Shown piece after piece: positions 19,028 to 30,400 of a DNA stretch of 64,000 nucleotides; the stretch's first letter is position 1; each line of letters starts with the position of its first letter. The position numbers were made by a program, and so were the translations under genes. The DNA lies in contig NZ_CP107567.1 of assembly GCF_025854275.1 (NCBI RefSeq), positions 5,394,001 through 5,458,000 of the forward strand, in the 5' to 3' direction. Source of the DNA: Streptomyces peucetius. GTDB lineage: Bacteria; Actinomycetota; Actinomycetes; Streptomycetales; Streptomycetaceae. Under the pieces are notes generated by a model. The model did not search any database, was not told the origin of the DNA, and was given only the letters and a program-made list of their open reading frames with translations.

Positions 19028-19582
19028 GTGAACCCCATGGTTCAGCTCGCGGCCGAGGGAGCGGAGAATCCGCTCATCCCGCCGATTCCCGAGCTCGTCA
19101 TCGGCCTGATCGCCTTTGTCATCGTCTTCGGCTTCCTCGCCAAGAAGCTCCTCCCGAACATCAACAAGGTTCTGGAAGAGCGTCGCGAGGCGATCGAAGG
19201 CGGTATCGAGAAGGCCGATGCGGCCAAGACCGAGGCCGAGAGCGTCCTTGAGCAGTACAAGGCGCAGCTCGCCGAGGCCCGTCACGAGGCCGCGCGTCTC
19301 CGCCAGGAAGCCACCGAGCAGGGCACCGCGATCATCCAGGAGATGAAGGCGGAAGGCCAGCGGCAGCGTGAGGAGATCATCGCGGCCGGCCACGCCCAGA
19401 TCGAGGCCGACCGCAAGGCCGCGGCCGCGGCGCTGCGTCAGGACGTGGGCAAGCTCGCCACCGACCTGGCCGGCAAGCTGGTCGGCGAGTCCCTCGAGGA
19501 CCACGCCCGCCAGAGCCGCACCATCGACCGCTTCCTCGACTCGCTCGAGGACGGCGCTTCGAAGGCCGAGGCAACCCGATGA
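19028..19582 (+). CDS. atpF: ATP synthase F0 subunit b
   Basis: A 184-residue peripheral-stalk protein: one N-terminal membrane helix (about residues 21-40, ELVIGLIAFVIVFGFLAKKL) and then a long charged coiled coil. GTG at 19028 after GAAAGGCACTGAT is chosen; ATG at 19037 is an alternative three codons in. The stop overlaps the atpH start as ATGA. In mycobacteria b and delta are partly fused, but here they are separate genes. Confidence 0.95.
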   Translation: MNPMVQLAAEGAENPLIPPIPELVIGLIAFVIVFGFLAKKLLPNINKVLEERREAIEGGIEKADAAKTEAESVLEQYKAQLAEARHEAARLRQEATEQGTAIIQEMKAEGQRQREEIIAAGHAQIEADRKAAAAALRQDVGKLATDLAGKLVGESLEDHARQSRTIDRFLDSLEDGASKAEATR

Positions 19583-20394
19583 ACGGAGCCAGCCGCGAGG
19601 CGCTGGCCGCCGCGCACGAGTCCCTCGACGCGCTGACCGACAACACGTCGGTCGACGCGGCGAAGCTCGCCGGCGAGCTGGCTGCCGTCACCGCGCTGCT
19701 CGACCGTGAGGTGTCGCTGCGTCGGGTCCTCACCGACCCGGCGCAGGCCGCCGAGGCCAAGGCCGAGCTGGCCGGACGCATCTTCGCAGGTCAGGTCGGC
19801 GGCGAGACCGCCGACCTGCTGAAGGGCATGGTCCGGTCCCGCTGGTCGCAGTCGCGCGACCTGGTCGACTCGCTCGAGGAGCTGGCGAACACCGCAGACC
19901 TCACCGCCGCGCAGCGGACCGGTGTGCTCGACAACGTCGAGGACGAGCTGTTCCGCTTCGGCCGGATCCTTTCGTCCAGCACCGAACTGCGGTCGGCACT
20001 GACCAACCGGTCGGCCCCGGCCTCCGCCAAGGGCGAGCTGCTGAGCAGCCTGCTGGGCGGCAAGGCCGATGCGGTCACCGAGCGTCTGGTCGTCCGTCTC
20101 GTCACGCACCCGCGGGGACGTAGCCTGGAGTCGGGACTCGAGTCCCTGTCCAAGCTCGCCGCGGAGCGGCGGGACCGGATGGTCGCCGTCGTCACCTCGG
20201 CGGTGCCGCTCACCGAGGCGCAGAAGCAGCGCCTCGGCGCGGGTCTGGCGCGGATCTACGGCCGTGACATGCACCTCAATCTCGAAGTGGACCCCACGGT
20301 CCTCGGCGGGGTCTCGGTGCGGGTCGGTGACGAGATCATCAACGGCACCGTCGCGGAGCGTCTCGACGAGGCGACCCGCCGGATGGCCGGCTGA
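19579..20394 (+). CDS. atpH: ATP synthase F1 subunit delta
   Basis: A 271-residue stalk protein linking subunit b to the alpha3-beta3 head, longer than the about 180 of E. coli, as is normal in actinobacteria. The conserved C-terminal region is seen in LNLEVDPTVLGGVSVRVGDE and IINGTVAERLDEATRRM. ATGA overlap with atpF indicates translational coupling. Confidence 0.95.
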   Translation: MNGASREALAAAHESLDALTDNTSVDAAKLAGELAAVTALLDREVSLRRVLTDPAQAAEAKAELAGRIFAGQVGGETADLLKGMVRSRWSQSRDLVDSLEELANTADLTAAQRTGVLDNVEDELFRFGRILSSSTELRSALTNRSAPASAKGELLSSLLGGKADAVTERLVVRLVTHPRGRSLESGLESLSKLAAERRDRMVAVVTSAVPLTEAQKQRLGAGLARIYGRDMHLNLEVDPTVLGGVSVRVGDEIINGTVAERLDEATRRMAG

Positions 20395-20466
20395 CGCGCG
20401 CAGCGCACGAACAGAACAGCAAGACCAGCGGCCCGGTTGGGCCGTGCAGAGATTGCAGAAGATTCC

Positions 20467-20490
20467 TGGGGGTCGGCCCCCAGACCCCCA
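20467..20490 (+). terminator. Hairpin in the atpH-atpA spacer
   Basis: An 8-bp perfect stem (20467-20474 with 20483-20490) with an 8-nt loop, followed by AAAGAAACTTC. It lies inside the operon and may be an attenuator or RNA-processing site rather than a full terminator. Confidence 0.4.
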
Positions 20491-20529
20491 AAGAAACTTC
20501 GGGCCCAACAAGGAGAGCAGGGAACCCAG

Positions 20530-22122
20530 ATGGCGGAGCTCACGATCCGGCCGGAGGAGATCCGGGACGCGCTGGAGAACTATGTCCAGTCGTACCAGCC
20601 GGACGCGGCCTCGCGCGAGGAGGTCGGCACGGTCAGCCTGGCCGGCGACGGTATCGCGAAGGTCGAGGGTCTTCCCTCGGCCATGGCGAACGAGCTGCTG
20701 AAGTTCGAGGACGGCACCCTCGGTCTCGCCCTCAACCTCGAGGAGCGCGAGATCGGCGCGATCGTCCTCGGCGAGTTCAACGGTATCGAGGAGGGTCAGC
20801 CGGTCACCCGCACCGGTGAGGTCCTCTCGGTCGGTGTCGGCGAGGGCTACCTCGGCCGTGTCGTCGACCCGCTCGGCAACCCGATCGACGGACTCGGCGA
20901 GATCGCGACCGAGGGCCGCCGCGCCCTTGAGCTGCAGGCCCCGGGCGTCATGGCCCGTAAGTCGGTGCACGAGCCGATGCAGACCGGCTACAAGGCCGTC
21001 GACGCCATGGTGCCGATCGGCCGTGGCCAGCGTCAGCTGGTCATCGGCGACCGCCAGACCGGCAAGACCGCCCTGGCCGTCGACACGATCATCAACCAGC
21101 GTGACAACTGGCGTTCCGGCGACCCGAAGAAGCAGGTCCGCTGCATCTACGTCGCCATCGGCCAGAAGGGCTCGACCATCGCGTCCGTGCGCGGCGCCCT
21201 GGAAGAGGCCGGCGCGCTCGAGTACACGACGATCGTCGCCGCCCCGGCGTCCGACCCGGCAGGCTTCAAGTACCTCGCCCCGTACACCGGCTCGGCCATC
21301 GGCCAGCACTGGATGTACGACGGCAAGCACGTCCTCATCATCTTCGACGACCTCTCGAAGCAGGCCGACGCCTACCGCGCCGTGTCCCTGCTGCTGCGCC
21401 GCCCGCCGGGCCGTGAGGCCTACCCGGGTGACGTCTTCTACCTGCACTCGCGTCTGCTGGAGCGCTGCGCCAAGCTCTCCGACGACATGGGCGCCGGTTC
21501 GATGACGGGTCTGCCGATCGTCGAGACCAAGGCGAACGACGTGTCGGCGTTCATCCCGACCAACGTCATCTCCATCACCGACGGCCAGTGCTTCCTGGAG
21601 TCCGACCTGTTCAACGCCGGTCAGCGTCCGGCTCTGAACGTCGGTATCTCGGTCTCCCGTGTGGGTGGTTCCGCCCAGCACAAGGCCATGAAGCAGGTCT
21701 CCGGCCGTCTGCGCGTGGACCTCGCCCAGTACCGCGAGCTGGAGGCGTTCGCCGCCTTCGGTTCCGACCTGGACGCGGCCTCCAAGGCTCAGATGGAGCG
21801 CGGCAAGCGCATGGTCGAGCTGCTGAAGCAGGGCCAGTACCAGCCGATGCCCGTCGAGGAGCAGGTCGTCTCCGTCTGGGCCGGTACCACCGGCAAGATG
21901 GACGACGTCCCGGTCGCCGACATCCGTCGCTTCGAGGCCGAGCTGCTGGAGTACCTGCGCCGTGAGCGCAAGGACCTCCTGACCAGCATCGCCGAGGGCG
22001 GCAAGATGTCGGACGACACCCTCCAGTCCGTCGCTGACGCCATCGCCGCGTTCAAGAAGCAGTTCGAGACCTCGGACGGCAAGCTTCTGGGCGAGGACGC
22101 TCCGGTCAGCACCGCCAAGTAG
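20530..22122 (+). CDS. atpA: ATP synthase F1 subunit alpha
   Basis: A 530-residue non-catalytic nucleotide-binding subunit of the F1 head. Seen: the N-terminal beta barrel, Walker [11 protein letters not shown] near residue 175, [15 protein letters not shown] [14 protein letters not shown], the [11 protein letters not shown]alker B region and the alpha signature [23 protein letters not shown] at 20530 after AAGGAGAGCAGGG gives the standard [11 protein letters not shown] start. Confidence 0.97.
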   Translation: MAELTIRPEEIRDALENYVQSYQPDAASREEVGTVSLAGDGIAKVEGLPSAMANELLKFEDGTLGLALNLEEREIGAIVLGEFNGIEEGQPVTRTGEVLSVGVGEGYLGRVVDPLGNPIDGLGEIATEGRRALELQAPGVMARKSVHEPMQTGYKAVDAMVPIGRGQRQLVIGDRQTGKTALAVDTIINQRDNWRSGDPKKQVRCIYVAIGQKGSTIASVRGALEEAGALEYTTIVAAPASDPAGFKYLAPYTGSAIGQHWMYDGKHVLIIFDDLSKQADAYRAVSLLLRRPPGREAYPGDVFYLHSRLLERCAKLSDDMGAGSMTGLPIVETKANDVSAFIPTNVISITDGQCFLESDLFNAGQRPALNVGISVSRVGGSAQHKAMKQVSGRLRVDLAQYRELEAFAAFGSDLDAASKAQMERGKRMVELLKQGQYQPMPVEEQVVSVWAGTTGKMDDVPVADIRRFEAELLEYLRRERKDLLTSIAEGGKMSDDTLQSVADAIAAFKKQFETSDGKLLGEDAPVSTAK

Positions 22123-22143
22123 ACGACGGAAGGGACCTGACTC

Positions 22144-24500
<2,357 letters not shown>

Positions 24501-24503
<3 letters not shown>

Positions 24504-24545
24504 GTCGGCCGACTCAGCTGTTGGGGGCGGGCACGTCCCGCCCCC
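24501..24545 (+). terminator. Palindrome and hairpin between atpD and atpC
   Basis: A perfect 16-bp palindrome (24501-24516) includes the atpD stop codon. A 9-bp stem (24523-24531 with 24537-24545), loop CACGT, follows with TTCGG after it. This may be a partial terminator or processing signal that lowers atpC expression; a role is inferred. Confidence 0.5.
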
Positions 24546-24658
24546 TTCGGCACGCATCTCGCTGCACCCCTGGGGGACCGATCCCCCGACCCCGGTCGTG
24601 TGCCGGGGGCGGGCCGGGACGCTTCGGTGTCCCGAGCCCTATTAGACTTATGACCCAA

Positions 24659-24680
24659 CACCCGGCATGACCGCCGGGTG
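24659..24680 (+). repeat. Inverted repeat just upstream of atpC
   Basis: An 8-bp perfect stem (24659-24666 with 24673-24680) with a 6-nt loop ends 7 nt before the ribosome-binding site GAGGAG of atpC. It could stall or gate translation. TATTAGACT just upstream resembles a -10, so atpC might also have its own promoter. Confidence 0.4.
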
Positions 24681-24699
24681 GTGACCCGAGGAGCCAACC

Positions 24700-25074
24700 T
24701 TGGCTGCTGAGCTGCACGTCGAGCTGGTCGCCGCGGACCGCAGTGTCTGGTCCGGCGAGGCCACCCTGGTCGTCGCGCGCACCACGTCCGGCGACATCGG
24801 CGTCATGCCCGGTCACCAGCCGCTGCTCGGTGTGCTGGAGTCGGGCCCGGTGAACATCCGTACGAGTGAGGGTGGAACTGTCGTCGCCGCGGTGCACGGC
24901 GGATTCATCTCCTTCGCGGACAACAAGCTGTCGCTGCTGGCGGAGATCGCCGAGCTGGCGGACGAGATCGATGTCCAGCGCGCCGAGCGTGCGCTGGAGC
25001 GCGCCAAGTCGGACACGGATGCCGCCGCCGAGCGGCGCGCCGACGTCCGTCTGCGTGCGGTGGCGGTGCGCTAG
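24700..25074 (+). CDS. atpC: ATP synthase F1 subunit epsilon
   Basis: A 124-residue subunit of the central stalk that inhibits ATP hydrolysis in many bacteria. It begins with TTG, fixed by GAGGAG nearby and the conserved MAAELHVELVAADRSVWSGE start. The beta-sandwich motif SGDIGVMPGHQPLLG is present; the C-terminal helical hairpin (EIDVQRAERALERAKS) is complete. It closes the atp operon, with a strong hairpin just downstream. Confidence 0.96.
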   Translation: MAAELHVELVAADRSVWSGEATLVVARTTSGDIGVMPGHQPLLGVLESGPVNIRTSEGGTVVAAVHGGFISFADNKLSLLAEIAELADEIDVQRAERALERAKSDTDAAAERRADVRLRAVAVR

Positions 25075-25102
25075 TCGCGCCGACTCCGCGGATAGGTTTG
25101 TC

Positions 25103-25151
25103 CCTCAGCCGCGGCCGGCCCGGATCTCCTCCGGGCCGTGCCGCGGCTGAG
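25103..25151 (+). terminator. Terminator of the atp operon
   Basis: A long interrupted stem: CTCAGCCGCGG pairs with CCGCGGCTGAG at the base, and CGGCCCGGA-type arms pair above. No U-tract. It lies 28 nt after atpC and separates the operon from the DUF2550 gene. Confidence 0.75.
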
Positions 25152-25207
25152 GCGATGCGGGTGCACGTGGTATTCGGTTACTAGGCGATGCGAGGAGGTC
25201 GGTGGAG

Positions 25208-25654
25208 ATGTTCCTCGCTCTGCTTGTGAGCGGTTGCGTTGTCGCGCTTGTGGTGGTCGGACTGTTCGTCTTCGGACTGCGCAGGAGACTGATCCAGCGG
25301 TCCGGCGGCACCTTCGACTGCAGCCTCCGCTGGAACATCCGGGAGGGCCAGGACGCTTCCGGCAAGGGCTGGGTGTACGGCGTCGCGCGCTACAGCGGTG
25401 ACCGGGTCGAGTGGTTCCGGATCTTCTCGTACGCTCCCCGTCCCCGCCGGGTTCTGGAGCGCTCGGCGATCGAGGTGCTGGCCCGCCGTACGCCCGAGGG
25501 CGAGGAGGAGCTGGCGCTGCTGTCCGACGCGGTCGTACTGGCCTGTCTGCACCGCGGGACGCGTCTGGAGCTGGCGATGAGCGAGGACGCGCTGACCGGT
25601 TTCCTCGCCTGGCTGGAGGCGGCACCGCCCGGCCAACGAGTCAATGTGGCGTGA
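25208..25654 (+). CDS. DUF2550-family membrane-anchored protein
   Basis: A 148-residue protein with one N-terminal membrane helix (FLALLVSGCVVALVVVGLFV) followed by a soluble domain. The body has GGTFDCSLRW, GWVYGVARYSGDRVEWFRIFSY and PRRVLERSAIEVL, matching the small actinobacterial family DUF2550 that regularly follows atpC. Function is unknown. The GAGGAGG ribosome-binding site at 25192-25198 favours ATG 25208 over GTG 25202, which would be too close. Confidence 0.8.
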   Translation: MFLALLVSGCVVALVVVGLFVFGLRRRLIQRSGGTFDCSLRWNIREGQDASGKGWVYGVARYSGDRVEWFRIFSYAPRPRRVLERSAIEVLARRTPEGEEELALLSDAVVLACLHRGTRLELAMSEDALTGFLAWLEAAPPGQRVNVA

Positions 25655-25701
25655 CGTTTCCACCGAGTCGGGTGATTTTGCGTCCCACCGTATGAGCGTG
25701 C

Positions 25702-25743
25702 ACGACGAAGCCCGGGAGAGGTGACGCTCCCGGGCTTCGTCGT
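25702..25743. terminator. Bidirectional terminator between convergent genes
   Basis: A perfect 17-bp inverted repeat (25702-25718 with 25727-25743), 8-nt loop, between the DUF2550 gene and the oppositely oriented chitinase gene. It can serve both. Confidence 0.85.
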
Positions 25744-25758
25744 CAGTGGGGCCCCGGC

Positions 25759-27621
25759 TTATCCGAGGCCGCTGTTGATCGCGCCGACCAGCTCTCCGTT
25801 CGACGTGTCACCGCTGAACTCCCAGAAGAACGCGCCTCCCAGTCCCTGGTTGTTCGCCCAGCGCATCTTGGAGGTGACGGTCGCCGGGGTGTCGTAGCTC
25901 CACCAGTTGGTGCCGCAGTGCGCGTACGCGGTACCCGCGATCGTCCCGGTGGCCGGGCAGCTGTTCTTGAGGACCTTGTAGTCCTCGATGCCCGCCTCGT
26001 ACGTCCCCTGAGCGGGTCCGGTCGCCGTGCCGCCCGGGGCGGACTGGGTCACACCGGTCCACCCGCGCCCGTAGAAGCCGATGCCGAGCAGCAGCTTCTT
26101 GGCCGGTACGCCCTTCGCCTTGAACTTCGCGATCGCCTCGGCCGAGTTGAAGCCGGCCTGCGGGATGCCCGAGTACGAGGTGAGCGGGGAGTGCGGGGCC
26201 GTCGGACCGTTCTTGGCCCAGGCGCCGAAGAAGTCGTACGTCATCACGTTGTACCAGTCGATGTACTGCGCGGCGCCGCCGTAGTCGGCCGCGTCGATCT
26301 TGCCGCCGGACGAGGCGTCGGCGGTGACCGCCGCGGTGACCAGGTTGTTCGTGCCGAACTTGGCGCGCATGGCCTGCATCATGTTCTTGAAGGCCGCCGG
26401 GCCGGACGTGTCGCAGCTCAGACCGCAGGCGTTCGGGTACTCCCAGTCCAGGTCGATGCCGTCGAAGACATCGGCCCAGCGGGGGTCCTCGACGAGGTCG
26501 TAGCAGGACTGGGCGAAGGCGGCCGGGTTCTGCACGGCCTGGCCGAAGCCGCCGGACCAGGTCCAGCCGCCGAACGACCACAGCACCTTGATGTGCGGGT
26601 ACTTCGCCTTGAGCTTGCGCAGCTGGTTGAAGTTGCCGCGCAGCGGCTGGTCCCAGGTGTCGGCGACGCCGTCGACGCTCTGGTCCGCGGTGTAGGCCTT
26701 GTCGTAGTCGGCGTAGGCGTCACCGATGGTGCACTTGCCGCCGCTGACGTTGCCGAAGGCGTAGTTGATGTGCGTGATCTTCGCCGCCGAGCCGGAGGTC
26801 ACCAGGTTCTTCACGTGGTAGTTGCGCCCGTAGACGCCCCAGTTGGTGAAGTAGCCCAGCTTGACCTTGTCGCCCGGGCCGGGGCCCGGGTCGCCACCGC
26901 CGCCGGTCGTACGGACCGCGACGGCGCCGCTGACCGGTCCGGTCTGGTCGGCGGTGTCACGGGCCTGGACGGTGTACGAGTAGTCGGTGCCGGCGGTCAG
27001 GCCCGTGTTGGTGTACGTGGTGCCGGTGACCGTGGCGACCTTGGCGCCGTCGCGCAGGACGTCGTAGTTCTTGACGCCGTTGTCGTCGGTGGCCGCGCCC
27101 CAGCTGAGCTTCACCGAGGTGTCGGTGACGTCCGAGGCTGTGGGGGTGCCGGGGGCGGAGGGCGGGTTGTCGCCCGGAACGCTGCCGCCGTCGCAGGAGG
27201 CGCCGTTGAGCTTGCAGCCGGACGGCGAGCCGGAGCCGCTGCCGTTGAAGCCGAAGGAGACGGAGGCGCCCGGGGACAGGGTGCCGTTCCAGCCGACGTT
27301 CTTGGCGGTCCAGTGGTCGCCGGAGTTGGTGACGGTGGCGTCCCAGGCGGAGGTGACCTTGGTGCCGGAGGGGAAGTCCCACTCGACGGTCCAGGAGCTG
27401 ATCGTCGTGGTGCCGGTGTTCTTCACCGTCCACTTGCCTTCGAAACCGGTGCCCCAGTCGGAGGTCTTGACGTAGTCGGCGGTGGCCGAGGTGGCCGCCT
27501 CGGCGGGCGAGGCGAGGCCCACCATCGCGGCGAAGGGGAGGAGCAACGCGGTCAGGCCGGCGGTTGCTCTCGCTGGCAATCTCGGTCTCGTGCGGGGGGT
27601 TTGTGGCGCTTGAGTGCTCAA
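25759..27621 (-). CDS. Secreted modular chitinase (CBM2, FnIII, GH18)
   Basis: A 620-residue extracellular enzyme that hydrolyses chitin. Order: signal peptide with a twin-Arg-free basic start and hydrophobic core ending SPAEA (about residue 42); a CBM2-type carbohydrate-binding module (about 43-150); a Pro/Gly linker; a fibronectin type III domain (about 160-245, SVKLSWGAATDDNGVKNYDV); a GlyPro linker; and a GH18 catalytic domain (about 255-620). The catalytic DxxDxDxE motif is FDGIDLDWEYP. The start is TTG at 27621, chosen because GAGGAG stands just before it; the in-frame ORF upstream has none. The promoter with 12-bp repeats is typical of Streptomyces chitinases. Confidence 0.93.
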   Translation of the reverse strand: MSTQAPQTPRTRPRLPARATAGLTALLLPFAAMVGLASPAEAATSATADYVKTSDWGTGFEGKWTVKNTGTTTISSWTVEWDFPSGTKVTSAWDATVTNSGDHWTAKNVGWNGTLSPGASVSFGFNGSGSGSPSGCKLNGASCDGGSVPGDNPPSAPGTPTASDVTDTSVKLSWGAATDDNGVKNYDVLRDGAKVATVTGTTYTNTGLTAGTDYSYTVQARDTADQTGPVSGAVAVRTTGGGGDPGPGPGDKVKLGYFTNWGVYGRNYHVKNLVTSGSAAKITHINYAFGNVSGGKCTIGDAYADYDKAYTADQSVDGVADTWDQPLRGNFNQLRKLKAKYPHIKVLWSFGGWTWSGGFGQAVQNPAAFAQSCYDLVEDPRWADVFDGIDLDWEYPNACGLSCDTSGPAAFKNMMQAMRAKFGTNNLVTAAVTADASSGGKIDAADYGGAAQYIDWYNVMTYDFFGAWAKNGPTAPHSPLTSYSGIPQAGFNSAEAIAKFKAKGVPAKKLLLGIGFYGRGWTGVTQSAPGGTATGPAQGTYEAGIEDYKVLKNSCPATGTIAGTAYAHCGTNWWSYDTPATVTSKMRWANNQGLGGAFFWEFSGDTSNGELVGAINSGLG

Positions 27622-27708
27622 GGATGCTCCTCGAGTTGAGTGCGGACATGTCAGGGGTGGTCCGTGCACTGGCGCATGCCGCGTGGCTCGTCGCGGCGTG
27701 CTCGGTGG

Positions 27709-27750
27709 AGATTAGGGTGGTCTGGACCAATCGTCAATAGGTCCAGACCA
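27709..27750 (-). promoter_or_regulatory. Chitinase promoter with 12-bp repeats (DasR-type sites)
   Basis: On the minus strand, TTGACG (27737-27732) and TAATCT (27714-27709) are separated by exactly 17 nt. Two 12-bp words surround and overlap this promoter: TGGTCTGGACCA at 27718-27729 and AGGTCCAGACCA at 27739-27750 (plus-strand reading). Such repeats are known in Streptomyces chitinase promoters and match the DasR responsive element, TGGTCTAGACCA-like, which mediates GlcNAc control. Confidence 0.85.
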
Positions 27751-27780
27751 AGGAGGTCGCCCCTGTTGCCCGTTGCGGCG

Positions 27781-28464
27781 TCAGACCCCCAACTCCTGCG
27801 CCAGCACCGCCGCTTGCACCCTGCTCCGCAGCTCCAGCTTCCCCAGCAGCCTGCTGACGTGGGTCTTGACCGTGGCCTCCGCCATCGACAGCCGCCCCGC
27901 GATCTCCGCGTTCGACAGCCCCTCCCCGAGGCACGACAGGACCTCCCGCTCCCGCCGCGTCAGCACCTCCAGCACCGCGCGGTCCGAAGCGCCCGCGGAC
28001 CGTACGGTCCGGGGTGCGGCGAACTCCGCGATCAGCCGCCGGGTGACGGCCGGGGCGATCAAGCCCTCGCCGCGTGCCACCGTCCGCACCGCCCGCAGCA
28101 GATCGCCCGCGTCGGTGTTCTTCAGCAGAAAGCCGGCCGCCCCCGCCCGCAGCGCCCCGAAGACGTACTCGTCCAGATCGAAGGTCGTCAGCACCAGCAC
28201 GTCGGCCAGCTCCTCCGTGACCACCTGCCGGGTCGCGGACACCCCGTCCAGCCGGGGCATCTGCACATCCATCAGGACCACCTCCGGGCGCAGCTCCCTG
28301 GCGAGGCGCACCGCCTCCTCGCCGTCCGCGGCCTCTGCGACCACCTCGATGTCCGCGGCGCTGCGCAGGATCAGTACGAGTCCCGCCCGTACCGCGCTCT
28401 GGTCCTCCGCGACCAGCACCCGGATCCGGGGGGTGTCCTGCGCGGCATCCGCTTCCACGGTCAT
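27781..28464 (-). CDS. NarL/FixJ-family response regulator
   Basis: A 227-residue two-component regulator. Receiver domain (about 14-130): acidic pair in VLVAEDQ, phospho-acceptor Asp in VVLMDVQMP, Thr in LVLTTFD and Lys in FLLKNTD. C-terminal LuxR-type helix-turn-helix (about 160-220): LTRREREVLSCLGEGLSNAE and TVKTHVSRLLGKL. ATG overlaps the stop of the kinase gene (ATGA), so both are made together. The target is unknown. Confidence 0.94.
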   Translation of the reverse strand: MTVEADAAQDTPRIRVLVAEDQSAVRAGLVLILRSAADIEVVAEAADGEEAVRLARELRPEVVLMDVQMPRLDGVSATRQVVTEELADVLVLTTFDLDEYVFGALRAGAAGFLLKNTDAGDLLRAVRTVARGEGLIAPAVTRRLIAEFAAPRTVRSAGASDRAVLEVLTRREREVLSCLGEGLSNAEIAGRLSMAEATVKTHVSRLLGKLELRSRVQAAVLAQELGV

Positions 28465-29684
28465 GCGGAAGGCTCCTTGTCGTCGTCCGCCACGGGCAGC
28501 ACCGCCCGCACGCGCCAGATCTTCGCGTGCCCGCCCGCCGGGTCAGGGGCGGGGCCCGCCTCGAACCTTCCGTCCAGCAGCGCCACCCGTTCCTCCATGC
28601 CCACCAGCCCGGCCCCCGACCCCGGCGCCCGGGGCCCCGGCCGCCGCCCGAACGGGCTGGTCACCGTCACCCGCAGCGCGCCGCCCGCCCCGCCGGACAC
28701 CTCGACACGCACGTCGCCGGCCTCCGCGTGCTTGATCGCGTTGGTCAGCGACTCCTGCACGACGCGGTAAGCCGCGAGCTCCACCGGAGCGGGCAGCCGC
28801 GTCCCCGTGTCCCGTTCGTCGTGCAGCACGAACGTCAGGCCGCTCGCCGCGCCGTTGGTACCGGCCTGCGCCACCAGGGCGTCGAGGCCCGCCAGGGTGG
28901 GCGCGGCGGCCGGCTCCACGTCGCCGCTGCGCTCGCGCAGCAGCCCGATCAGCCTGCGCATCTCGGCCAGCCCCTCGACGCTGTTCTCCCGGATCACCGT
29001 CAGCGCCTGTTTCGTGGTCGACGCGTCGTCGATGGAGAGCGCGGCCGTCGAGTGGATGGCGATCGCCGACAGGTGGCCCGCCACCAGGTCGTGCAACTCG
29101 CGGGCCATCCGGGCGCGCTCCGCCGCGATCGCCTGCGTCCGGTCCATCTCCGCGAGCAGCGCGGTCTGCTCGGCCCGCAGCCGGGCGGCGTTCGCCGCCT
29201 CCCGGTGGTTGCGCACGATCGCCCCGGTGGTCGCGGGGCCGAACGAGACCAGCCCGGTGACGACACCGATCAGCAGGGCGACGGGCTCCCGCAGCCACGC
29301 CAGGAACCCGATCGTCACCGCGAGGGTGATCATGCCGGTGGTGACGGGGATCCGGCGGGCGGAGGCCGGAGTGCCGTACACCACCGCCGCGTACACGAGG
29401 TCGGCGAACATCAGGACGGTCGCGATGTTGCCGGGGGTGAACGGGTCGAGCACGATCGCGGCGGTGCCGACGGCCAGGGCCGTGCGGGGCATGGTCCGGC
29501 GCAGCGGCTCCAGCCCTGCCACCACCACCAGCGGCACCAGCGTCACCCAGGACGGCAGCGGCGCCCGGAGTCCGTTGGTGTGGAGCCCGAGCGCCCAGAG
29601 CAGGAGACCGCCGAGCAGACCGGTGACCCCGAGCAGCACGTCGTCACGGTGGGGGCGGGGGAAGCTCACCCGTCCATCAAACAC
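28461..29684 (-). CDS. Two-component sensor histidine kinase (HisKA_3 type)
   Basis: About 407 residues. The N-terminal half has five or six membrane segments with almost no extracytoplasmic loop, so the signal is probably sensed in or at the membrane. The dimerisation/phosphorylation helix ERARMARELHDLVAGHLSA carries the phospho-His, and the HATPase domain has QESLTNAIKHA (N box) and GSGAGLVGMEERVALLDG. The start is uncertain: GTG 29684 is used, with GTG 29669 possible; neither has a strong ribosome-binding site. Coupled to the response regulator by ATGA. Confidence 0.88.
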   Translation of the reverse strand: MFDGRVSFPRPHRDDVLLGVTGLLGGLLLWALGLHTNGLRAPLPSWVTLVPLVVVAGLEPLRRTMPRTALAVGTAAIVLDPFTPGNIATVLMFADLVYAAVVYGTPASARRIPVTTGMITLAVTIGFLAWLREPVALLIGVVTGLVSFGPATTGAIVRNHREAANAARLRAEQTALLAEMDRTQAIAAERARMARELHDLVAGHLSAIAIHSTAALSIDDASTTKQALTVIRENSVEGLAEMRRLIGLLRERSGDVEPAAAPTLAGLDALVAQAGTNGAASGLTFVLHDERDTGTRLPAPVELAAYRVVQESLTNAIKHAEAGDVRVEVSGGAGGALRVTVTSPFGRRPGPRAPGSGAGLVGMEERVALLDGRFEAGPAPDPAGGHAKIWRVRAVLPVADDDKEPSA

Positions 29685-29821
29685 GGCGCCGCTGCCGCCG
29701 GGCGTCCGCGCGCGGGGTGAGCCCGCAGTACATCGAAAGATGCAGTCCCGGTTCGTCACCGCCGACGACGAATCCGCGCCCGCCGGCCGACACGCTTGAA
29801 CCGTACGAAGGGAGAGCTGTC

Positions 29822-30397
29822 GTGATCGTCACGCTGATCGTGATCTGTGAGATCGGCTTCTGGGTGCTGCTGGCAGCGGGCCTCGCCGTCCGCTACCTGC
29901 TGAAGATGCCCCGCACAGGGGCCGCGCTGCTGCTGTGCGAACCGCTGCTGGAGGTTCTGCTCCTGGTGGTCACGGCGATCGACCTCAAGAACGGCGCGGA
30001 CCCGAGCTGGAAGCACGGCCTGGCCGCGATCTACATCGGTTACACGGCCGGCCACGGCCACCGCACCGTCGAGTGGCTCGACGGCCACGCCGCCCACCGC
30101 CTGGCCGGCGGCCCGCCCCCGCAGAAGCCGCCGCGCCACGGCATGGCCCGCGCCCGGCACGAGGGCAGCATCTGGCTGGGCACGCTGGTGGCCGCGGCGG
30201 TCGCGACCGGACTGCTCCAGATCGCGATCTGGTACGTGGGCGACGCGGGGCAGACGGAGTCGCTGCGGAGCTGGATGTACGGGGCCTGGCGTGCGGCCGG
30301 CATCCACGGCGTGATCGCGCTCAGCTACGCGATCTGGCCGAAGAAGGCCCCGGCCGGCACGTCGGACCGCGAACCGGTCCGCGTCGGGCGTCCCTAG
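29822..30397 (+). CDS. Conserved membrane protein of unknown function
   Basis: A 191-residue protein with four likely membrane helices: residues 2-25, 31-52, about 117-138 and about 158-175, with a basic His/Pro-rich loop between pairs. I do not recognise a named domain. GTG at 29822 follows GAAGGGAGAG. It is divergent from the sensor kinase and ends 3 nt before the convergent adenosyltransferase gene. Confidence 0.75.
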   Translation: MIVTLIVICEIGFWVLLAAGLAVRYLLKMPRTGAALLLCEPLLEVLLLVVTAIDLKNGADPSWKHGLAAIYIGYTAGHGHRTVEWLDGHAAHRLAGGPPPQKPPRHGMARARHEGSIWLGTLVAAAVATGLLQIAIWYVGDAGQTESLRSWMYGAWRAAGIHGVIALSYAIWPKKAPAGTSDREPVRVGRP

Positions 30398-30400
30398 CGG

